A stretch of DNA of 29,545 nucleotides from Lachnospiraceae bacterium. Its GTDB lineage: Bacteria > Bacillota_A > Clostridia > Lachnospirales > Lachnospiraceae. The translations under genes were made by a program, and so were the position numbers. The first letter of the stretch is position 1; the number at the start of each line of letters is the position of its first letter. Shown here piece after piece: positions 24,045 through 29,545 of the stretch. The notes beneath the pieces were generated by a model that was not told the DNA's origin, did no database searches, and was given only the letters and a program-made list of their open reading frames with translations. Where the stretch lies: the NCBI GenBank assembly GCA_009911175.1, contig QXWX01000084.1, forward strand, positions 1 to 29,545. Direction: 5' to 3'.

Positions 24045-25073
24045 TTAAAGCGGCGCAGGCCCGGTTGATTCACCGATAATCAGTTTTGGCTCGCCGGATA
24101 ATTTCAACACATCGATACTGTTGTTATTTAGCAGCATATCAACGGCAAGCCTGCAGAGAGGCTCTGTACAGTATTCAACAGTTGTCAGTGTTGGATGGGC
24201 CATATGAGCCAGATAAGTATTATCAAAACCACAGATCGAAATATCCTCCGGGATACGGATACCGTCCATGTTAAGCGCTTTTGATAAAAGTCCAAATGAT
24301 ACCAGGTCATTTACACCGATAACGGCAGTGTTCCGCTTTTTTTTCAATATAGATTCCATAGCGGCAAATCCGGCGTTTGCCTCCAGATTATCGGAAGCGA
24401 CAACGGGATTTGTAATGACTTCTAAAGCATCTTCACCCAGACCCGCATTCTGGACGGCGGCCTTGATTCCCTGCAGACGCATCTGCCGGGTCAATGAAAC
24501 TGAGGTGACAGGGCTCATTACATAGGCAATATTTTTATGCCCCAGCTGCAATAAATGTTCTGTCAGAATCTTTCCGCATTGGAATCCATTCAGGCTGATG
24601 GTATTTATTGAAATATCCTCAGACTTTTCACTGATCAAAATAACCGGGATATTGTGAGAAATCCTGGTAATCTGCTTGACCCAGTTGGGTGTAAAGAGAT
24701 AGATGATCCCATCTACCTGGTGTTCGACACATAAATCCAGATAAGATTTTTCTCGTTCTGCATTTCGATAGGTACAGCAAAGCATCACGTTATATCCGAG
24801 CTCAGCCGTATAATTTTCGATATATTGCATAAGCTTCTGATAAAATGGGTTGGCCATTGTAGGCAGAAAAATTCCCAGCAGTTTAGAGCGGCTTGTTTTT
24901 AACCCCTTTGCAAAGGAATTTGGTATGTAGTTCAGCTCTCTGGCCGCATCTAATACTTTCCGCCGTGTCTCATCGGATAAGGAGATGCCGGGGGTATTGT
25001 TTAAAACAAACGACACGGTAGTCTGTGAAACGCCGGCCAGTTTTGCTACGTCTTTGGAAGTTGCTCTCTTCAT
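24045..25073 (-). CDS. LacI-family transcriptional regulator
   Basis: A 342-residue repressor. Residues 4-24 are the LacI helix-turn-helix (TSKDVAKLAGVSQTTVSFVL). The hinge follows near 48-60 (NYIPNSFAKGLKT), then a periplasmic-binding-protein-like effector domain (LGIFLPTMANPFY, MSPVTSVSLTRQMR, GVNDLVSFG, CGFDNTYLAHMAHPTLTTV). It lies between two catabolic operons and is convergent to the first and divergent from the second. Both operon promoters share AATTAAAACGTATTA, the likely operator. LacI proteins usually sense sugars, nucleosides or purines; a ureide or base-derived inducer would fit the neighbours. Confidence 0.93.
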   Translation of the reverse strand: MKRATSKDVAKLAGVSQTTVSFVLNNTPGISLSDETRRKVLDAARELNYIPNSFAKGLKTSRSKLLGIFLPTMANPFYQKLMQYIENYTAELGYNVMLCCTYRNAEREKSYLDLCVEHQVDGIIYLFTPNWVKQITRISHNIPVILISEKSEDISINTISLNGFQCGKILTEHLLQLGHKNIAYVMSPVTSVSLTRQMRLQGIKAAVQNAGLGEDALEVITNPVVASDNLEANAGFAAMESILKKKRNTAVIGVNDLVSFGLLSKALNMDGIRIPEDISICGFDNTYLAHMAHPTLTTVEYCTEPLCRLAVDMLLNNNSIDVLKLSGEPKLIIGESTGPAPL

Positions 25074-25106
25074 AAGGATACCTCATTACTAATATTTATT
25101 AATAAT

Positions 25107-25135
25107 ATTATACGTTCAGAGGTGTAAAATTTCAA
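25107..25135 (-). promoter_or_regulatory. Promoter of the LacI-type regulator
   Basis: On the minus strand TTGAAA (25135-25130), 17 bp, TATAAT (25112-25107), 34 bp before the start codon. The overlapping GAACGTATAAT is only a partial match to the shared operator, so autoregulation is possible but unclear. Confidence 0.65.
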
Positions 25136-25186
25136 GTTTTTTGCATTCTCTTTTTCAATAAAAAATTAATTTATTTCATTTTTCTA

Positions 25187-25240
25187 TTGACATTCGCGTA
25201 TATAAATAATAAAATTAAACAAACAATTAAAACGTATTAG
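25187..25240 (+). promoter_or_regulatory. Promoter and LacI-type operator of the SDR-permease-RidA operon
   Basis: TTGACA (25187-25192), 17 bp, TAAAAT (25210-25215). AATTAAAACGTATTA (25225-25239) starts at about +3, ideal for repression, and is identical over 15 bp to the element at 19703-19717. Confidence 0.75.
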
Positions 25241-25266
25241 TAAATAGATAAGTAAAGGAGGAGAAC

Positions 25267-26019
25267 ATGAGATTAGAAAACTATGTGGCATTGATCACCG
25301 GAGGGGCGAGCGGAATTGGGGAAGCTACAGCGCGTTTGTTTGTTGAAAGAGGCGCGAAAGTTGTAATTGCGGATCTGGATGAGGAGAGAGGCAGGAAGAT
25401 TGAAAGTGAACTGGCTCCAAACGCCGTATTCTGCAAAGTAGATGTGAGCAAGTCCGAACAGGTGGAAAAAATGTTCCGGATGACAGAGGAAAAATTTGGA
25501 GTTTTGGATGTCCTGTTCAACAATGCGGCATATTCGCTGAGCAAAACATTGTGGGATACGACGGAAGAGGACTGGGATCAGGTAATGACGGTGAATTTGA
25601 AAGGATATTTTTTATGCGCAAAATATGCGCTCCCACTATTGAAGAAAAGTTCCCATGGAGCGATTGTATGTACCGGAAGTGAACTGGGAATCGTAGGGTG
25701 TGTGGAGTCGCTTGCATACAATACATCCAAAGGCGGAATTATCCAGTTCGCGAAGAGCCTTGCACTGGAACTTGCACCGTTTGGTATCCGTGTCAACGCT
25801 GTGTGCCCGTCTGGTACAGAGACCCCGGCATTTGTAAAAGATATGTCGCGTTCCGGGGATTACGAAGGAGAATGCGCAAGGCTGATTGCAAGCTATCCGC
25901 TGCATCGATTGGGACAGCCGATTGATATTGCACGAGCAGTCGCATTTTTAGCAAGTGAAGAAGCCTCATTTATCACGGGAACACATCTGATGGTTGATGG
26001 AGGATACACCGCACAATAG
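25267..26019 (+). CDS. Short-chain dehydrogenase/reductase (SDR, NAD-preferring)
   Basis: A 250-residue classical SDR. Cofactor loop TGGASGIG (11-18), D36 at the end of beta-2 (favouring NAD(H)), NNA (85-87), N110, and the catalytic S138-Y151-K155 set (YNTSK). PSGTETP and the C-terminal HLMVDGG are typical of FabG-like alcohol or hydroxy-acid dehydrogenases. AAGGAGGAG directly precedes the ATG. It is first gene of the second LacI-controlled operon. It may oxidise a hydroxyl group of the imported compound or reduce a product of the ring-opening enzymes; the substrate cannot be read from sequence. Confidence 0.92.
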   Translation: MRLENYVALITGGASGIGEATARLFVERGAKVVIADLDEERGRKIESELAPNAVFCKVDVSKSEQVEKMFRMTEEKFGVLDVLFNNAAYSLSKTLWDTTEEDWDQVMTVNLKGYFLCAKYALPLLKKSSHGAIVCTGSELGIVGCVESLAYNTSKGGIIQFAKSLALELAPFGIRVNAVCPSGTETPAFVKDMSRSGDYEGECARLIASYPLHRLGQPIDIARAVAFLASEEASFITGTHLMVDGGYTAQ

Positions 26020-26035
26020 TTCAGGAGGAAAGAAA

Positions 26036-27388
26036 ATGTCAAATACGGAAAAGAAACAGGGTGAATTAAAGCGTAAATTAGGTGTCGGAGCGGCATTGGC
26101 AATTGCGGTCGGGACAACGGTTGGCTCAGGAATTTTTACTTCGCTTGCTGAAGTGGCAGGCGCATCCGGTTCGGCAGCTATGATGATTGCAAGCTTTATT
26201 ATCGGCGGTTTGATAATGATTCCGCAGAATATGCTTTACGCAGAATTGTCGTCCGCATATCCTGAAGATGGGGGACAGTTTACATGGTTAAAGGAGGCGA
26301 ATTGGAGACCTATCGCATTTTTGAACGGATGGCTGGCTTTTTGGGCAACAGATCCATGTACCTGCTCAGTTATGTCACTTTCTATTGCCAGTTATGTTGC
26401 CTTTTTTATTCCGTCTCTTCAGGGATTTCCGATTAAAATCATGGCAGTATGCATCATTCTGGCTTTTACATATCTGCACTATAGATCCGTAGAAGCAGGT
26501 GCAAAATTCCAGGAGCTTATCACAAGCCTGAAGATGCTTCCATTCTTTCTGCTGATCATCGTCGGACTGTTCTTTATGAATGGCTCCCAGTTGGCAGAAC
26601 CTGCTATCGTTGGCGCGCCGGTCGGCATTGCGGCACTTTTGGCAGGCGTTTCCGCTACAACATGGTCTTATGACGGTGCAATCGGCGCATGCTATATGAC
26701 AGGGGAAGTAAAAGATCCGTCAAAGACGATGCCGAAGGTTATGATTGGATGTATTGCGATCGTGATTTTACTATACGGAGGACTCTCGACGATAGCGGCA
26801 GGGCTGATACCGATCGGAGAGCTTGCAGCTACGGATACACCGATTGCACTTGCATTTTCAGAAATTCCTATGATCGGAAAGGCGGCAGGCATCGTGACGG
26901 CGCTTCTGGCGATTCTTGTAATAACCGGCTCTATGTCCGGCGCAACAATGTATCAGCCGAGACTGGAATATGCGATGGCCAAAGACGGCTTATGGTACAG
27001 TCGTTTTGCAGAGGTTCATCCGGAATATAACACGCCGTCCTTTGCGCTCGGCGCGCAGGCGGTATACGCTATTTTGCTGGTATTCCTGTCAGGAATCAAT
27101 GACCTTCTTGGATACTTTACCGTAATCTGCCTTGTGAAAAACATGCTGGTATTCTGTACGATGTTTGTACACCGCAGCAAAGCGTCCTATAATCCGGGAT
27201 GGAAATGTCCTGCGTGGAAGATTATGACGATCATAGCCATTTTTGCAAATGGAATCCTTTTGGTTTCCACGTTCCTCTGGGCGCCGGGAGCATCCTTGAT
27301 CGCTGGTGTTGTTGCTCTCGTAACAGGACTTCCGGCATACTATTATTTTGAACACAAAAATAAGAAAAAGCAGGCACAGGCCAGATAG
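26036..27388 (+). CDS. APC-superfamily amino acid/base permease
   Basis: A 450-residue secondary transporter with about 12 hydrophobic segments and the APC signature GTTVGSGIF in helix 1, then FIIGGLIMIPQNMLYAELSS and a conserved region GEVKDPSKTMPK. The start at 26036 is set by AGGAGG (26023-26028) 7 nt upstream, 16 nt after the SDR stop. It should import the pathway substrate by cation symport or exchange it for a product. APC members carry amino acids, polyamines and related amines, so a ureide or cyclic amino-acid derivative is plausible. Confidence 0.92.
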   Translation: MSNTEKKQGELKRKLGVGAALAIAVGTTVGSGIFTSLAEVAGASGSAAMMIASFIIGGLIMIPQNMLYAELSSAYPEDGGQFTWLKEANWRPIAFLNGWLAFWATDPCTCSVMSLSIASYVAFFIPSLQGFPIKIMAVCIILAFTYLHYRSVEAGAKFQELITSLKMLPFFLLIIVGLFFMNGSQLAEPAIVGAPVGIAALLAGVSATTWSYDGAIGACYMTGEVKDPSKTMPKVMIGCIAIVILLYGGLSTIAAGLIPIGELAATDTPIALAFSEIPMIGKAAGIVTALLAILVITGSMSGATMYQPRLEYAMAKDGLWYSRFAEVHPEYNTPSFALGAQAVYAILLVFLSGINDLLGYFTVICLVKNMLVFCTMFVHRSKASYNPGWKCPAWKIMTIIAIFANGILLVSTFLWAPGASLIAGVVALVTGLPAYYYFEHKNKKKQAQAR

Positions 27389-27403
27389 GGGGAGGAAACG
27401 ATT

Positions 27404-27793
27404 TTGAAAAAGGAATTGATTTCAACAGATCGGGCTGCACAGCCTGGAGGATGGTATTCCCAGGGGTTTCAAGTCGGAGATTTTGTTTTTACAGCCGGAA
27501 TAACGGGAACAGATCCGGAAACCGGGAAGCTGGTTGGTCCGGACGATATCCAGGCTCAGACACATCAGATTATGAAGAACATGAAGGCGATCCTGGAAGC
27601 TGCCGGAACAGATCTGGAGCATGTATTCAAAACACTGGTATTTGTTGCCGATATCGATCAGTTTTCAATTTTCAACGAAACCTATAAGCAGTATTTTCCG
27701 GAAAATCCCCCTGCGCGTTCTACGATGCAGGTTGGAAAATTTAATGGAGGAATGGCAATAGAAATAGAAGCAATTGCGGTGATAGAGAAATAA
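27404..27793 (+). CDS. ridA: RidA/YjgF-family enamine/imine deaminase
   Basis: A 129-residue protein that should hydrolyse reactive 2-aminoacrylate-like enamines or imines to ketoacids and ammonia. The family pattern is complete: AAQPGGWYSQ (11-20), R105 in NPPARSTMQV, E120 in MAIEIEAIAV. These are the substrate-carboxylate and water-activating positions of RidA. The start is TTG at 27404, supported by GGGGAGG 8 nt upstream. Its place in a catabolic operon suggests a dedicated step, as RutC has in pyrimidine breakdown, rather than housekeeping. A terminator follows. The symbol is family-level. Confidence 0.9.
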   Translation: MKKELISTDRAAQPGGWYSQGFQVGDFVFTAGITGTDPETGKLVGPDDIQAQTHQIMKNMKAILEAAGTDLEHVFKTLVFVADIDQFSIFNETYKQYFPENPPARSTMQVGKFNGGMAIEIEAIAVIEK

Positions 27794-27811
27794 AATTTAC
27801 AGGTAGTGTTG

Positions 27812-27848
27812 AAAAAAAGACGGGTCTTTCGGGATTCGTCTTTTTAAA
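27812..27848 (+). terminator. Terminator after the RidA gene
   Basis: AAAAAGACG (27814-27822) pairs with CGTCTTTTT (27837-27845) around a 14-nt loop, with flanking A and T tracts. Confidence 0.75.
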
Positions 27849-28046
27849 AAGAAGAGAAGTGCTGCACTGAAAGAAAACCTGGAGACTGTGCTGTCTGCAG
27901 AAAAATGGGACATGGAAGTGATCATTGATGTGAACCCTGGAGACCTGCCGGGACAGGAGCAGGGGCCGCTTGATGAGCGGCTCCTTTCTTTGCGGCACAA
28001 TTTTAATTTTAAAGAAATATGTTCTGCGCTTTCCCTTGAATCGTGA
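27813..28046 (+). other. Coding-like fragment with no start
   Basis: An open stretch without a start codon reads SAALKENLETVLSAEKWDME and VIIDVNPGDLPGQEQGPL before stopping at 28044. Composition resembles a real protein end, but a terminator hairpin lies within it and no ribosome binding site exists. It is probably the decayed tail of a lost gene; I cannot name the family. Confidence 0.35.
27962..27991 (+). terminator. GC-rich rho-independent terminator
   Basis: GGGGCCGCT (27962-27970), loop TGATG, AGCGGCTCC (27976-27984) with one G-U pair, then TTTCTTT. There is no intact gene just upstream, which suggests the gene it served has been lost. Confidence 0.75.
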
Positions 28047-28052
28047 TACAAT
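28044..28052 (+). promoter_or_regulatory. Extended -10 element
   Basis: TGATACAAT followed by AAAAAAG fits a TGnTANAAT extended -10; no good -35 is seen. It could express the short frame at 28116. Confidence 0.4.
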
Positions 28053-28115
28053 AAAAAAGTGGGGGATTAGAATTTAAATTTCTGCTCACATAAAATATGA
28101 GGAAGGGGGATTCCG

Positions 28116-28172
28116 ATGGAGAGGAAAAAACAGATCAACTCAAACCGGAAATATACAACTGGCTTTCTATAG
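28116..28172 (+). CDS. Very short ORF, leader peptide or truncated gene start
   Basis: ATG 28116 has a strong ribosome binding site (GGAAGGGGG) and encodes the 18 residues MERKKQINSNRKYTTGFL before TAG. It has a promoter-like element upstream and no attenuator obvious downstream. It may be the preserved start of a deleted gene or a small peptide; no evidence separates these. Confidence 0.3.
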   Translation: MERKKQINSNRKYTTGFL

Positions 28173-28219
28173 TCCGGATCTGCACTTACGTTTATTTCTT
28201 AATTCAGGCGGACCGCGCC

Positions 28220-28228
28220 TGATACAAT
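28220..28228 (+). promoter_or_regulatory. Second extended -10 element
   Basis: TGATACAATGAAAAAAG nearly repeats the 28044 element. It lies 176 bp before the gene at 28404 and just after a small CAGGCG/CGCCTG hairpin (28205-28221). It is a candidate promoter for the final operon, with a long leader in which I see no further gene. Confidence 0.4.
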
Positions 28229-28403
28229 GAAAAAAGAAAGGAATGCGGGATTGTTGAAATCTGCCTGTGGTTATGGACTCTTTCGGCAGCAGGCCGCAGC
28301 CGTACCTGCCGTCTGCCGCTGTTTTTGAGAATAACATCAGTTATGAACGACAGATTAACTGAGCCGGATGATTCAATCCGTGCATAAGGCAAAATGAAAT
28401 CAT

Positions 28404-29126
28404 ATGAACATGACAGAGCTACAAAATACGAATTATGGAAGGGGAGCAGTTTATTTGGCAAAGCCTGCGCAGCCATCCGGGAAGCAGCCGCAGAGGTCTT
28501 TTTCACAGATGGCAGACGCACAGCTGAAGCTGGGATATCTGTATTACACAGTGGATCTGGTCAGCGGGCAGGAGTTATATATGAATTATGACGAGAGCTC
28601 CACGGAGGAGGATCCCGTCATACTGGCGGAAGGAATTGATATTCACGGCAATGCTTTCCGTCAGAAGATCCGTCTGAATGAGATTGACGTGAAAAATGCG
28701 TCTCTTGCGGAAATGACTGCTCTGAACCTGCATCTGGGAAAGCAGGGGGACCAGGCGATAAAATCTCATTACAGCTTTCCGCTGGAAACCTTAAGCAGCC
28801 AGTGCAATCTGACCGATAAAATGGATTTTGAACAGTATTTCCAGCAGAACAACAAAAAACTGCAGTCAGCAGGCTTCAGAAAGGAAGTCGAGCTCTACAA
28901 AAGCGAGCTGGAGAGATATCTGTTTTTCCAGAAGGGCGGAAAGCTTCGGAAGAATAAGGCGCGCGAGCATGTCCTGTTTGAAAAGGAAGAAACGGATAAG
29001 ACGGGTGTATTCAGCAATAAAACACTGGCTGAGGCAGCAGAGCTTAAGCTGCGTATGGCTCTGCGCACCGCTATGTTCACGCCTTCCCGGACAGAAGATG
29101 CTTCCGGCGCCCGGGGAGGCATATGA
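28404..29126 (+). CDS. Unrecognised 240-residue soluble protein
   Basis: I do not recognise the family. The protein is hydrophilic, with no signal peptide or membrane segment. Residues 1-40 are polar and probably flexible. Residues 42-105 look like beta-rich structure (LKLGYLYYTVDLVSGQELYM, IDIHGNAFRQKIRLNEI). Residues 140-225 are strongly helical and charged, with FEQYFQQNNKKLQ, a lysine-rich segment near 180 and LAEAAELKLRMALRTAM near the end. The ribosome binding site is weak (TAAGG, 15 nt away); ATG 28404 or 28410 is possible. It ends in a TGATG overlap with the CD3324-family gene, so the two are coupled. Confidence 0.7.
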   Translation: MNMTELQNTNYGRGAVYLAKPAQPSGKQPQRSFSQMADAQLKLGYLYYTVDLVSGQELYMNYDESSTEEDPVILAEGIDIHGNAFRQKIRLNEIDVKNASLAEMTALNLHLGKQGDQAIKSHYSFPLETLSSQCNLTDKMDFEQYFQQNNKKLQSAGFRKEVELYKSELERYLFFQKGGKLRKNKAREHVLFEKEETDKTGVFSNKTLAEAAELKLRMALRTAMFTPSRTEDASGARGGI

Positions 29127-29413
29127 TGGATTACATACGTGCGGTAGAAATCCTGCCGCGGGAATTGATCGAGCAGTTACAGCAATATGCAGACGGCGCT
29201 GTGATCTACATTCCGAAAAAGGAGGAGGAAAAGAAGGCCTGGGGAGAGCAGACAACAACGAAGAAGGAGCTTGCAAGAAGAAATGAAAAAATATATGCCG
29301 ATTTTTTGAGAGGAAGCTCCGTCAAAGAACTGGCAGAAGAATATTTCCTCGCTGAAAAAAGTATCCAGCGGATCATCCGCCAGGAAAAAAACAAATCTGA
29401 TGAAAGCTTTTAG
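29126..29413 (+). CDS. CD3324-family putative DNA-binding protein
   Basis: A 95-residue protein of the clostridial CD3324 family, related to the Mor/sigma-like HTH fold. The opening MDYIRAVEILPRELIEQLQQ, the YIPKKEEEKKAWGE segment and the C-terminal helix-turn-helix (SSVKELAEEYFLAEKSIQRI) are diagnostic. ATG 29126 is preferred to 29123 because GGGGAGG lies 6 nt upstream and the codon overlaps the previous stop as TGATG. A small transcriptional regulator is expected; the target is unknown. A strong terminator follows 30 nt downstream. Confidence 0.85.
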   Translation: MDYIRAVEILPRELIEQLQQYADGAVIYIPKKEEEKKAWGEQTTTKKELARRNEKIYADFLRGSSVKELAEEYFLAEKSIQRIIRQEKNKSDESF

Positions 29414-29443
29414 AATCTAAAATCTGTATGATGCAGGAAAAAG

Positions 29444-29473
29444 GAGGGCGTTTTTCTCAACGCCCTCTTTTTT
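29444..29473 (+). terminator. Strong rho-independent terminator
   Basis: GAGGGCGTT (29444-29452), loop TTTCTC, AACGCCCTC (29459-29467) and six T. A group II intron begins 2 nt after the T-run. Confidence 0.92.
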
Positions 29474-29474
29474 G

Positions 29475-29545
29475 GTGTGCCCGGTGGGCACACGTTCTAA
29501 CGGGTGAAAGTCCCCAATCCGCCCGGCAGTGGGAAGGATACAGCC
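29475..29545 (+). mobile_element. 5' end of a group II intron (cut by window edge)
   Basis: The sequence starts GTGTGCCCGG, matching the GUGYG 5' end of bacterial group II introns. GTGTGCCC (29475-29482) pairs with GGGCACAC (29486-29493), and ACGGGTGAAAGTCCCC follows, a domain I motif common in IIC-type introns. Insertion straight after a terminator stem-loop is the known site preference of group IIC introns. The reverse transcriptase/maturase gene and the 3' end would lie beyond the window. The orientation is the same as the upstream operon. Confidence 0.75.

Noticed and set aside
28828..29286. 152-codon + strand frame across the end of the last operon
   Set aside because: It is out of frame with two overlapping genes that have better composition, ribosome binding site and family support; arginine/cysteine-rich shadow.
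1..29545. CRISPR array, tRNA, rRNA or riboswitch
   Set aside because: No regularly spaced repeats, cloverleaf/CCA pattern, rRNA motifs or recognised aptamer consensus were seen. Leaders at 2312-2412 and 28229-28403 show only small dyads or nothing.

Overview
The window comes from a low-to-mid GC Gram-positive anaerobe, most likely a Clostridia/Lachnospiraceae-type gut bacterium. The grounds are strong AAGGAGG ribosome binding sites, sigma-A promoters, Cpr/LanFEG-type and Bce-type peptide transporters, a CD3324-family gene and a group II intron of clostridial type. No rRNA, tRNA or CRISPR array was seen, so species cannot be fixed.

Region 1 (about 1-5,000) is an accessory patch. It holds an Rrf2 regulator, an XRE-type helix-turn-helix protein with a six-helix membrane domain, a decayed serine recombinase, and an unusual operon. 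In that operon the same kind of XRE domain is fused to a Bce/MacB-type ABC ATPase, followed by an FtsX-like permease that lacks the usual large extracellular domain. Both XRE genes have an ACCGTTGGT-centred dyad upstream.

Region 2 (about 5,000-19,400) is a run of membrane-stress or antimicrobial-peptide modules. The first is an OmpR-type two-component system divergent from a LanFEG/CprABC-like transporter plus a small membrane protein. The second is a NarL-type two-component system with a complete BceAB-like transporter, all on the minus strand and flanked by 58-bp direct repeats. The third is another OmpR-type system with a single ATPase/ABC-2 permease pair. Gene remnants (a Uma2-like endonuclease, a truncated BceA ATPase and an unassigned fragment) lie at the seams, so the region looks built by successive acquisition and loss.

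Region 3 (about 19,650-27,850) is a higher-GC catabolic cluster: an M20 carbamoylase/allantoate-amidohydrolase-like enzyme, a TrzA/AtzA/SsnA-like aminohydrolase, an allantoinase/hydantoinase-like enzyme, a divergent LacI regulator, an SDR, an APC permease and a RidA protein. Promoters of both enzyme operons carry the same AATTAAAACGTATTA element, which ties them to the LacI gene. Together they look like uptake and stepwise opening of a cyclic ureide or related N-heterocycle; the substrate is not known.

Region 4 (about 27,850-29,545) holds gene fragments, two extended -10 promoters, an unrecognised 240-residue protein overlapping a CD3324-family gene, a strong terminator and, directly after it, the 5' end of a group II intron that runs off the window.
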